Of a DNA stretch of 64,000 nt, positions 25,360-36,758 are shown piece after piece; within the stretch, counting starts at the first letter, position 1, and every line of letters begins with the position of its first letter. The notes beneath the pieces were generated by a model. The model had not been told where the DNA came from and ran no database searches. It was given only the letters and a program-made list of their open reading frames with translations. The DNA comes from Gorsachius magnificus (Eukaryota > Chordata > Aves > Pelecaniformes > Ardeidae), in assembly GCA_034008185.1 (NCBI GenBank), contig CM067086.1, positions 38,524,507-38,588,506 on the forward strand, written 5' to 3'. The position numbers were made by a program, and so were the translations under genes.

Positions 25360-28242
25360 GTACCCTACAGGTGGAAAGGAAATATGTCTTTCTGATTAGA
25401 ACATGGAAGACTCCTGATTTATCCCCATTTTCCAAGCTACTAAAAACTTACCGAGGCAGTTGCCATCACAGCCTATGAATGTTCTCCAGAAAATAAGAAA
25501 TGTAACAACACTCAAAAAGCAGAACTTGAGCCCTTCTGAGCTCTTGAATACCCCTGGTCTTACTTTTCTTTAGGTATTTAAAATGCAAAGCAAAAGACAG
25601 AGAAAATACTGCTGGGAATAACAAGGAAAATTGTCAAACGCGTTGCAAACTGTGTTGTAAAAAGGTTATTCTAACAGCAATCAGCATAGCCCCTGCATTC
25701 CATGTTGTACTAAAAATTCACCCTGACAGATTGAACACCTGCAGCCAGGTAACAGATTGTTAGAAAGGAGGCAGCTTTCATCTATATAGCAGTGGCCACT
25801 GAGGTCTGGTGTTTTTTTAAGAAATATTATCAGCACTTCCTGCAGAGATGAGAGTTTAAGTTCACAAACATGAACTTCTAATGTGTTTCATACCTGCATA
25901 ACTGTGTGTTCACTTGAGCATGCCACTCTGCCAAGGCTTTTCCCACAGAAATACTCAACACCTAGTGAATTCAAATGAGCTTAATACACAGTCTTATGAT
26001 TAATGGAAAATGGCAGAGAGTAAGGGACTGAAACGGTTCGTGCTTTGTTTGATTAATTAATAAGAGACTCTCTTTTCCCAGCTTCAACTCATTATGCTAA
26101 TGAAATGTCATCAATTAAGGCTTTCCCCTGATTATTGAATCTGTCAGGTAGTGCTCAGTTAAAAAGCTGCATTCCTTTACCATCTTTGTAGAGTTGCCAT
26201 CACAGCTTTTTATGAAATTTTACTTCCATGAGACAGTGTTTGTTCCACTTTCTCATTATTGTATCATCCTGTTGACCTTGAGACAGGTGAATATGGAAGG
26301 CCCAAAATGAAACAGAGACAACACTATTTGTGGCACTGTGGGTCAAGATAATGTGTTAGCTGAAAGATAAATACCATTCTTCATTCCCAATTCCTTCATA
26401 ATTATTAATAGTCTGGTCAAAGATAAATCCAAGGAGAGTGTGTGACATTCAGAAACCTGTGCCATGCTGTAATAGGCTATACTGGAAGATTAGTACAAGA
26501 TGGAGGGCAAATATTTTAACCATTCAAAATACATCTTCTGCTATGAAAGTGATTTAATAAACATACGTAAGTGGGACTGTATGATAAAGGTATTCTCCTA
26601 AGTAGCTCACAGAGACAGAATGAAGAAATCCACATTAAAAAAAAAGTATAGTTACAATATTTGGGTGAATTCATTTTCTGTGCATGTATTTAAGGTTCTC
26701 AGTTGCTTTATATATCAACATATGGGGTTCAGAATACTGATGCCCATGGCTACAGTAAACTCTGATGAATCAGTTACGGAAAGAACGTAAGACATCACAC
26801 AGCTGCTTTGGAATGAGCCTTTGGAGAGGAGGGATGTGGGGGCTCGGCAGGTCTTATCTTTCACTTTTGCTCCAGAAGCTGGAACATTATGACTTTTGTC
26901 TGATGGGTTCCTCTGCACATTTGTTACAGATGATCACAGATCCAGTCAAATACCTGTGTCTGGCACATGGGTCATGAACTAGGGGAGAACCAAATGCATG
27001 AGATACAGGCACCACAACAAGGAAACATGCAGAGCAAGCAAAATGTATGACTTGAATGTTTCAGAATTTTCAGAAAATAAATTCTCACGAGAACCCTTTT
27101 TGAGAGAAACAAATCTCAAAGCTCTCAAAAGAGTGGGTCACCTCTGATTTAAAATATATATTTGAGAGATAGAAAACAGATTAGAGAAAAATCTTCACAG
27201 CGATTGATATGGGTGATGACTATATCGGGTCATCTGTACTGTTCCTGCACAGGCTTATATATTACATGTACAGGCTGGAGCTAGAAAATTGAGCAACAAA
27301 ATTTCCACAGGATGTGAAATTATTAAAGAAAATCAAATACAAAACTAACTGCAAAGAGGTGAAATACTAAGAGCTCATGGTACCTTAAGTATAGCTAGAC
27401 GATAAAATGACTGGTGAAATTCAATTACAGGCTCTAAGTTATCTATTACCACACAATAAGAAGATATTGGGATTGGTGAGGATGGTTTTTAGAAAACCTC
27501 AGCATTCAATAACTTTTAAAATGGTCAAGATTCAGTACCTGTCAAAATTCTAAATAGGATATTAACAATTACTAGGAAAGCACAGAGAAAAACTTTATAG
27601 CACTATTTTAATTTGGTATACACACACATCATAAAGATTTAATATAGTTCTCATCTTTGGTTCTCAGAATTACATAATAACGCTTGAATATGTACAGAGA
27701 AAAGCATCAGAGATGATCAAAAGCATGAAATGTTTTCTTAAAAAAAAGAGAAATTAAGTAAATATCAATTTCTTGTCTTGAAAAAACGAGAAAGGGTAGG
27801 AAACATGGTTGAGTTTTGTAAAGCTTGGAGAAGATGAATCAGTAAATATTTTTTCATTATTTACATAATATGTTATTACACTGAAGAAACTAAAGAGAAT
27901 ATGAAGAAATCAGAAGATAAAAGCAAAGGGAGTTTGGTGATTTTTGGACTTCCCACTCAGTATGTCATGACATATTGTCACTACATTTTGCAGTGGTCAA
28001 GAATATAAATAATGTTTAATTAGGTAGGAGATGCCCTTGTGTAGGACAAGTCCAACAGCAACAGTTGCATGAGAAGTATCTGCTGCAGTCTCTGTCTAAA
28101 GTCCACTGAATACTTCACACTGGGAGAAGACACTCCTCAGAAAAGAATCACTCTGCTGCTTACCATCTTTCCCTAAATGTTTTTTTTTTTTCTGGCTGCT
28201 GACAGAAAAATGGTGTTGGGTTAGAAAACAGGGCTTTGGGTT

Positions 28243-28300
28243 TACACACAAAACCCCCAACAAAACAACCAATCAACCAAACAAGCAAAAGAAGCAAACA
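28243..28300. repeat. A/C-rich low-complexity tract, (CAAA)n-like
   Basis: Degenerate CAAA/CCAA units follow a run of CCCCC and contain almost no G or T on the plus strand. No retroposon body is attached. Confidence 0.7.
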
Positions 28301-29859
28301 TCTAAATTATAGAGCCACATTTCTTGTACATCTTCAAGCAGTCTGTAACTCAGAGATTTGCCACTTGGCAACTATACTATACAGACCTTTAACTTAATAA
28401 AAAGATCAAATTCTTGAGAAAAGAAAGAAAAGTAGCAAAGAAACTACACACCAAAATTATAGTCTTTGAAGTACATTTTGCTGCTTTCTTCTGATGGTGG
28501 AAGTTTGCTTTCATATTTTCCCTTTCTCCCCACAACACTTCTGTTAGAAGGGGTACAAAGAGTTATAGAGATTTTTAGTGTTAAGAAATTAAACCAAATA
28601 TTGAAACGTACTGCACAGCCTCTGAATTATTGCACATATTTTTTATATTGTCTTAGTGTGTTGGACAGGAATTTCCCATTTAACACAACATTTTTCTCTA
28701 TTGATTCTACATTGCAAGTTGTTAAAGACATAGTGTTCACCATTTTTTTTAATCTTCCCACAATCCAATCACTTTAATAGCTAACAACTGTGATCCAAAG
28801 CAGATTTAGGGAACTATCGGGTTGAGAGGGTTCTGCTTATTGCTAAAATGACTAATTCAATTAAGATATTATTGAAAAATATGCAGTGTAAAAATGGGAC
28901 ATACAGATACAGAAGAAAGGCATAATATACTCTCTTACTATTTTTGCAATTACTAAGATACCAGAATTTTTTTTTCCCTTTTTTTTCTTCTTTCTATATA
29001 TTAGTCATGGGTTTCTCAATTTAATCACATACATTTGTCTATAGTATCAGGTGGTCTGTGGCAAAGACAAGAATTCCAGTTTGGGGGTTGGGGTTGTTTT
29101 TTTTTTCTTTTGTAAACATATTAATTTAAAGTATACACCCATCTGCAAAAGGGGATAAAAAATGAGTAGTTACTGAGGGAATACATGCAACTTGGCTTTA
29201 CATTCAAGTCATACATCTATTTTACATGGGATTTAGTATTTGTATGGTTCAAACCCACTTATGCTTCTTTTTCTTACCCCACAAGCTTTTTTAAAATTGC
29301 TGGTTATTCTTGTTGATAAACCTAAAAATAATCCATAATTTCTCAGATTTTTTTTTCATGCTTTTAATAATTTAAAACAGTTGGACTCCATGAGATTGCA
29401 AATTTCTCCTTAGATATGTTTACTTGTAGGACTTTGGGACTGTAATTAGCATTGAATTATTTCTTCTAATGTTCTTGGGGAAGGACTGGAAATATTCTGA
29501 ATACATACCATTTAATGAGATTAAGTGCCTTGACTGAGACTGCAGTATGTCTGCAGCAGGGCCTGAGACTAAGAGTGCTTGATTGGCACCTTCAACTTCA
29601 TTATGGATTTAGTTTATAACATTTGTGGAGATGTGTAACTTGTATGCTTCAATTTACTCATTTATACAGAAAACCAAATAGTTCAATTAAAGAAGATGCA
29701 ATAACATTTTGAGTCTCTCAAGGCTCAGTGACAAGAGTTCTACTTCAATATGGACTCTATTATTTACTATAGCCATTACCTTTCTAGTGTGTGAACACTT
29801 GAAATTCCCTACCCTCCTAATTCAACCTGTTGTTATCATGATTATGTAGTAGTCAGAAG

Positions 29860-29882
29860 AGCTTCCATGTGTTATGGAAGCT
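29860..29882. other. Perfect 9-bp stem hairpin, 5-nt loop
   Basis: AGCTTCCAT at 29,860-29,868 pairs exactly with ATGGAAGCT at 29,874-29,882 around the loop GTGTT. The stem is too short for a microRNA precursor and has no terminator context in a vertebrate genome, so it is recorded as a structure only. Confidence 0.8.
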
Positions 29883-31886
29883 GTACAGATACAGGAAGAC
29901 ACTACTTCAAGAAGTATAATATAAAACCTATATATAGAAGGAGAATAAATAAATTAGAAAAGGGATCAAAATATAATAGCTACATAGTAAAGGTGATAAC
30001 AGTCACAGATAACTAGTTGTATTTATTTGCATATTTATTCAATGTTGCTGTACTTTCTCTTAACATCAGTATGGCCAACCTCTCTTCTCCTCCTCTTTTC
30101 CATAAAAAATGAACTATCCATTTGGAATTACCTGTAAGTAATTTCTGATAATTTTTTGGAAGAGTGCTGCTATTATAGGCAGGACTCTTCTTCAGGGAGA
30201 AGGATAATAATTCACCAGTATAGATAATTGCATACTAACACAATATATAGGCATGTGCTTTGGCCCAGTTTAGTTTTGTAGTTAAGCTGCATGTCAGTGG
30301 AAAATCTCACATGATTTTTCACTCCCCTCTTGTAAGTAATGCATTTTGCTTTAGATGGTGTAATAGAAAGAAAAACAAACCCCACAACCTACAGGAGCTA
30401 GTCTTTTATGGGATAGCAATGACTAAATATAAAGAGATAATACAGACCTACAAGAAATATTTCATGGAACCTAAACTGAGCAAACAGCATGAAAAGGAGA
30501 GCTTACTAGACTTCACCATTGTGTAAGATTTTATAAGACAGCTAAAAGATCCCATGTGGCACACTTGGGGAGCTTTATGTTTAGTACCCCAGTGAAGAGT
30601 GTTATAGAAGACAAGATGGAGTTTATTACTAAGAAAATCATGCTTCTCTTTCAAGGGCATGAAAAAAGTAAGAAGGAGCAGATTTGGCAATTCTGGTGCT
30701 GAAACCATGTTCCCATCTCTAGAAATGGGGCCACAGAGAAATAATATACAAAAAAGTCACATAACCGCTTCTCAAATTGTGTGTAAATATCCCAGTTCTT
30801 TATGAGAAAGCTAAGAAATCAACCTGTGGGTTCACTTGATGTTTTGGTCAGTTATTGAGGTAATGTACATACTAAATATATTAGACCACATCTTTTTTGA
30901 TTTAACACAGTAACAGATACAACAGCAAATGGTAGCTCCAGTGGTTTTGGAAGAGTGGAGAGATTGAGAGTCTGACCTTCACGCTCATCAAACTTTCTCC
31001 ACAAACCTCTCTATAAAAGATTAAATATTTAATAAGATTTTGTAGAAGACAAAAGTATTTGTCTACAAAATTTTCATAGCCTGCCAAAACTATCCAAAAA
31101 ATTCCCAGTAATATTTCAAATGCTGGATTTATTTTCTGTAAAATTTGGATTTTTAGTGATTTCATAGGATTTTTTTGTCTCGCTTCATTTTTGTAGGTGA
31201 AGCAAGATACTTTCAAAAGCCAAAGTATCTGTCGTGATGTATTTTATGTATTTTTGCCCAGGAAAAACTCAGCTTACATTAGTCATCCAAATCTAGTATG
31301 CATGTCACAGTCTGGTTCTAGACTAAAGGGGAAAGAAGAAATATGATTAAATTGAAGTCTCCACCATCCATATGTGCTGAACAACAGGAACAGTTGTTCA
31401 TCTGTATTATATTAATATGAAATAATGCTTTCTGGGCAAAATTAATTTTAGATATAAATAGGTGCAACTTACCTGATTTAAATAGCGTATATGTACTCAA
31501 GCCTGCAGTGTGTCCTTCTGTCTTTATGATATGAGTTACTCTAATTTCTGTTCATGAAAATGGTTCAAACATAATTTAAATTTATTACATTCAAACTCCC
31601 CTTGATTTCCAAGGAAAAGAAAGCTAGAAAATTTATTATATCTTTTAAATGTCATTTTTTCCTTTACTCATTCCTGAGGCATCAGAATGGAAGCATCAAT
31701 CTATTGAAGAGCTGTAATACCAGAAACTGACATTTTCAACTGGCTATTGAGCTGCAAAGTCTAGATTTAATCAAATTATTCTCTTGGTTCAGAGGGAAAA
31801 TGTATCTAAGAAAAGAGTTAAGGGCTGTCTCCTCTGTCTTCATATAGAAAAAAAATAAAGCATTTAAGATAACAACCGTGTTATGT

Positions 31887-31916
31887 TGGACACAAATGGA
31901 CACAATGGACACAAAT
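31887..31916. repeat. Short minisatellite, three copies of TGGACACAA(A)
   Basis: Three near-perfect 9-10-bp units run head to tail (tggacacaaa, tggacacaa, tggacacaaa). It is a small slippage-type tandem repeat. Confidence 0.85.
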
Positions 31917-33603
31917 ATCAGTGTAATTATTTGCACTGCAATACCAAAAATAAATTAGGGAACATAGCCTTTAGATGGGAGCAGTTGAACCTTCTCTTTA
32001 CACGCTATTGCATGTCATGGTGCAGTGGTCTTGTGGGGTTTAATGAAAAACCAATACAACTGAAAAAAAATACCACTTTCCCAACATTTAGTGAACTCAC
32101 AGTCTATGCCATTGCCCAACTTTGAAGTGAATATGAATGTCATAAAAGAGGTGTTTATCTGTGGTCATGACTTAATACCCTGTACAGTACATATTGAAAC
32201 TATCAGCTAACATCTCTGTTATTAAAAATAATAACCAAACTTTTAGAGACATACAAAAAGAAAATTGCTCCTGAAAATTATCCTAACCATCAGAGCAGCC
32301 ATTTACTTATGAAAATATCCCACACAGTTACATTAATATATTGACAATTGTCAATTGTCTTTGTTTCAATGAATTGAGCATGTACTGTATAATTCACACA
32401 AATGTCATCATATGCAAAGAAAACAGCAGAACAAACAGGAAATGTAAAGGTCCCAGGGTGGTTTTTTATATATACATGTGTGCATATAGAAACACAGAGA
32501 ATGATAAAGAGGTGAAGGGTTTAGTATTTATCAAATCTAATTCTGATCTCTCTTGCATTTTTTAGATAAGTGGTGACCTGAAGTAAGATAAAGAATCTCC
32601 ATTATTGTAAAAAAACAAGATCAGAATTATTTTGTTTATGTAACTTAGATTTTTCAATGGGTAAAGGTTTCTAAAATAGATATCTAACAGTAATTTATCA
32701 AGGAAAATTAAAAAGAAATATGAATTGGTAAGTACAATTTAAGCATAAATTTCTTGATGTGCAACCAGTCCGTGACTAATCCAAAGACTTGGAGTAGTTG
32801 TAAATAATCAAGCAACTCATGAAATGTAATAGTAACTAATAAACACTACAAATGGTAGAATTATCTATATGAAATTCTGTAAGCCTATTTTCACATCATG
32901 GTCATAGTAGGTAAAATTTGAATTTTTAAAAAACATTTATAAGTAGAATGTTATGTATGAAAAAGGAACATTAATTCATCAATAAAATTATGCAGACTGT
33001 CATATTTTACCCATATTCTTTCTTGTAATCTTTTAGAGATATCACAGAATACTCCATTATGGATAAAGAGTAATATAAAACTACGTTTATAGCCTAGTCC
33101 AAACACCAAAATGAAATACAGGAACCGACCCTCTCCATCAAGCTTAATGCTCCTGATGACATCTTAATTTAGAACCTGAACTCTTGAAACTTGGTCTTTT
33201 AATCAGGATTCTAGCCAGATGTCTCAATGAAGAAGTCATCAGATACCTACAGTTCTTAACTACTTTATAAGAATGAGAGGAAAAGCTTTTTTTAAAGTCG
33301 TATGCATTGAGACTGATACATTCTTAATTTCTAGAAGAGCTTGGCTATAAACTTAATTTTAATTCAGTAGATTAGCTAGAACTGCCATGTTTTATTATAT
33401 GCAATATCTTTCATCTTTAAGACATAATCAATTACATATACCGATCCTAGCTAAAACTTTCTTCTTGCTGTTGTGCAGCATCTGAAAGGTTTCCTTTATA
33501 TGATCTGTTCCTTCATTAGAAACAGCTTTGTCTATGTTTCTATTTCATTGTTATACTTTTTTTTTCTACTTCAACTGTTCCCAGAGTTACATCAATGGTC
33601 TTT

Positions 33604-33700
33604 GAAGGGGTTTTTTTTATTATTATTTTGAGGGGAGAGGCTAGTGGGTTTTGTTGGGGTTTGGGTTGGGGTTTTGATTTTTTTTATATATATAAAAAAT
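33604..33700. repeat. G/T-rich low-complexity tract with G-quadruplex-type motif
   Basis: A T-run and TTA units lead into G/T sequence. At 33,646-33,671 four G-runs (GGG, GGGG, GGG, GGGG) are separated by loops of 7, 3 and 2 nt, satisfying the usual G3+N1-7 rule. The tract ends in T8 and an alternating TA run. It is simple sequence in origin and may fold when single-stranded. Confidence 0.7.
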
Positions 33701-36144
33701 GTAAGCATAATTAGCTGGCTTATGCACTCGGCAGCTAACTGGCAAGATGTCTACCTAGGTGAAATGGTGTCAGCAATTCAGTATGTAATACAAAGATCTG
33801 GCCCATAATCTCTGTTTACTTGTGGAATTGTATATATATTAATTCACACATACTATGTAATTGCTCAGTTGTGGGAACTAAGATTTTGCCTGATTATATA
33901 GTCAAGGCACAAGGGATATGGAGAAGATAAAGCAGGAAAAAAGAAAAAAAGTCAAGATGTTTGTATAAATGCATGCAAATTTATTACGAGAAAGAAGATT
34001 AGCCACTTAATTGAGAAGTGACAATTTCCAGACAGGTTACTGTCCTAGGGTTTGAGGAGCCTAGAGGTGATTAAACAGTCAAATTTGATTCTCCAGGTAA
34101 GGGCAGATCTTTTGTCAGATGCTGCTCATAAAAGGTAGAACTGGAAGCCTTTAACAGATTGGGAGGCCCCTGTTCTAGGTAGGGCTGCCAGACCTCAACA
34201 GAGGGCTGGAGCTGCAGCTGTCAGTGCTGCTGTTTGTGTCAGGGTCATGCAAATCTAAGTCATGGCTATGTTGTGGGTTCTTCCAGTTTTCCAGCTTCTT
34301 CTGTCCTGAGCTAGGACCCTGCTTACTTGCCCCAGGGTATTAATCCCTAAATCTGCTTTTGCATATCTCAGCTCACAAACTACTATGTTGCTAGACTCCT
34401 TCAGCCAGATTAAAGAGCTTTCAACTGCTGCAACTTGGTCTTCCAGGACAGTTTTATTTCTAAATTTTAAATAACCACTTGATGCCAGTATTTTTGGATT
34501 GCCAGTTCTTCTGAAGTTAAAGAAGAATTGTCTTCAATAATGAAGATTTTCTTGTTATTTAGAAACGTGGTCCTCAGAAAACCAAATATTTTACTAGTTA
34601 TTTTTATTTTCTAAGGAAATCCTAGGAAAAGGACAACAGTCCTTAGCAGGTAACTAGTAGCTATGGCAACCAAACTATGGACTGCAGTGATATCTAATTG
34701 CTAGATAATAGGATTCAGTGATTTTTTTTTGTTGTTCAGAAATGAAAACTAAAATCTAAAGATATCGCAATCATTTACACCTGGCAAAGGGAGTGTAAAA
34801 AGCCACTAGCTCAGCATGGCAGTGCTTGATACCCTCTTCATACAGGTGTTAGCAGGTAACCTCAATGGGAATATCAACCCCCAGACTGTGAAGTTAATGT
34901 TTTTCTTTCCTCTTCCTTATTTAAGGGAAAATCTTTTCTTCAATATAATCAGTACAGTTCCTAGCATTGAGACTGATGTCTTTTCTTACAGAGAATGTTG
35001 CCATGGAAAAGTTTGTCACATTTTTCAAAAGGTACACGCATGCTGAGCATTGTGCTTAGGTGGTAGATTTTTATGAGGCTGAAAGAAAATGTAGAATTAA
35101 TCTACTCATGTAGGATAGGAATCATAAAGTACCAGCTGAGAGTGTATATAAGAATTCCTTTTTCCAAATGTCCATAATCTCAAATATGCTAACATGCCTT
35201 TTGAATTTCCTGGAACTATGAGCATTCTTCCATTTTGTTCTGGAGGTAGATCTTTTCTTTAATTAGACTGGTTTGATGCCATAATACTACTGACAACTGT
35301 GTCTTCACTATTTGAGCTACAAATTTGTTAAATGGTTTGGATTTGTTTTGGTTTTTTTTTTTTTTCTTGCATTTCCACTTCTATAGATAATAATTTTCAG
35401 ATTACACTATGATGTCACATACTTTAAGTTGTAAGCAATGGTATCAAAAGTGAGCAGAGTGATTTCTCTATCTGCTGAAGTTGGGTTACTGTATTTTTTA
35501 AGCTGGCTTTAGTTCACTTTAAAAAAAAAAAAAGGAAGAAATATTAGAAGTCTGAACAGGAATAATGATAATAAAACAATCTGAAACTTACTGGTATATT
35601 TTCTGTAGATGTGCTTATCCCTGGAGTTGTTGGAAGTGCAACAAATCTGAATCAGCTGTCTTTACCAAGAAGTAGCAAGGCCGCTGCAAGATGTTTATAC
35701 TTTGGAAGCAACAGACGCATCAGATCCTATATTAAAAGTTACTACTTTGAATAGTAAAAAACAAATTTTAAAAGACCAAAAATCCCAAACAATTAAATAA
35801 AGAATTCTGACAATACGGAATGAATATTTTTTTTCATTACATGTAAATTGCAAAATTAATAAAGGGGCTTGATAGAGAGAGAGCATTCAGTTGGCTTTTG
35901 CTTTTCTTTCCTTTGAATACAACACCTAGGACATTTAAGAAACCTGCTTAATTGACTTAGTTTGCTTTTCTGCTGCAGTTACTTCTTTCTTAGTGTACAT
36001 GGCAAGGTATTGGTAGCATGGTGAATGCAGGGGTGGCCTCTGTAAGAAGAGAGCAGGTGCTGCCCTGTGCTGGACACAGTTGGTTCTAGCTGACTCCAAA
36101 ATGGACCTAATGCAGGGTCAAATGTGTGACAACTCTGTGAAAAC

Positions 36145-36152
36145 ATACTTAA
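36145..36152 (+). promoter_or_regulatory. TATA-like element of the ERVL-type LTR
   Basis: ATACTTAA lies in the position where related LTRs carry a TATA-like ATATTTAA box, about 420 bp before the LTR poly(A) signal. It is probably inactive through age. Confidence 0.4.
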
Positions 36153-36565
36153 GAAAGTGCTGGATGGAGAGAGGGGGAGAGAACAAAAAGAGCAAAAAGC
36201 AGCAAAAGGAACACCATGGTCAGAGCCGAAGGAGGAGATGCTCCATGCTGCTGGAGCAGATATCCACAGCAGCTCATGGAGAGGACCATGCTGGAGCAGA
36301 TGGATATTTCCAAAGGAACTATCTGGGCTGTGGGGAGTGCATGTTAGAGCAAAGGAAAAGTGTGAGAGGAAAGTAGCAGCAGAGAGAAACTACTGTGTAC
36401 TGACCATAACACCCCCAACCCACTGCACTGGTTTGGGGAGTAGAGGAGTCTGGAGTAAAGGACAGAATTTGAACTTGGGAAGGGTGAAGGAAACATGTTG
36501 ATTTAATATCTGTCTTTCTGTTTCCTGCTACCTGAACTGCTAACTACATTTTTAGTTTGATTGGC

Positions 36566-36571
36566 AATAAA
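36566..36571 (+). promoter_or_regulatory. Poly(A) signal of the ERVL-type LTR
   Basis: AATAAA sits inside the conserved block before 'gttgagtctgtt', marking the R/U5 transition area of the LTR. Confidence 0.6.
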
Positions 36572-36758
36572 TTAACCTAGTTTTCCTCAGGTTGAGTCTG
36601 TTTTGCCTACAACACTAATTGGTAAGTGATCTTGTCTTTATATCAGCCTTCAAGCTTCCTCATTTTTGTTCTTCCTATTTTCTTCTGTTCCACTGAGGAA
36701 GGAAGTGAGCAAGTGGCTGGGTAGGAGTTTGGCTGTTAGCCAAGACCAACCCACTATA

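Larger units (their letters stand above)
25360..35960. other. AT-rich non-coding stretch
   Basis: About 10.6 kb with no supported gene. It holds a TAATTA-rich, enhancer-like patch at 26.03-26.17 kb, an A/C-rich tract at 28.24-28.30 kb, T-rich tracts near 28.18, 28.97 and 29.10 kb, a perfect 9-bp hairpin at 29.86 kb, a short minisatellite at 31.89 kb, a G/T-rich patch with a quadruplex-type motif at 33.65 kb, and a T/A homopolymer pair near 35.35 and 35.52 kb. Open frames up to 104 codons (for example 30,902-31,216 minus) show no splice context or recognisable protein. Confidence 0.55.
35961..36758 (+). mobile_element. Avian ERVL-type solo LTR
   Basis: This roughly 800-bp, GC-elevated segment matches from memory a family of long terminal repeats dispersed in bird genomes. 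Diagnostic blocks in order are a 'gcaggggtggcctctg' U3 block, a TATA-like ATACTTAA at 36,145, repeated 'gctggagcagat' modules, a poly(A) signal AATAAA at 36,566, the 'gttgagtctgttttgcc' and 'taattggtaagtgatc' U5 blocks, and a terminal 'ccaagaccaacccactata'. The right edge at 36,758 is firm. The left edge is uncertain: a 'cttag' before 35,961 resembles 'attag' after 36,758 and may be a diverged 5-bp target duplication. No gag, pol or env remains nearby, so it is solo. Open frames inside (36,080-36,376 and 36,157-36,501) are not genes. Confidence 0.8.

Noticed and set aside
29860..29882. Hairpin as a microRNA precursor
   Set aside because: A 9-bp stem is far shorter than the roughly 30-bp stem of a precursor.
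33041..33107. Possible decayed CR1 3' end in reverse orientation ('atcacagaat' ... 'ctagtcc')
   Set aside because: Only two short blocks match and the central CR1 blocks are missing; too weak to call.
34992..35031. 40-nt segment between TTTTCTTACAG and GTACAC
   Set aside because: Too short, with a non-consensus donor and no compatible partner exon.
36080..36501. Open frames of 98 and 114 codons
   Set aside because: They lie inside the ERVL-type LTR, which is non-coding.
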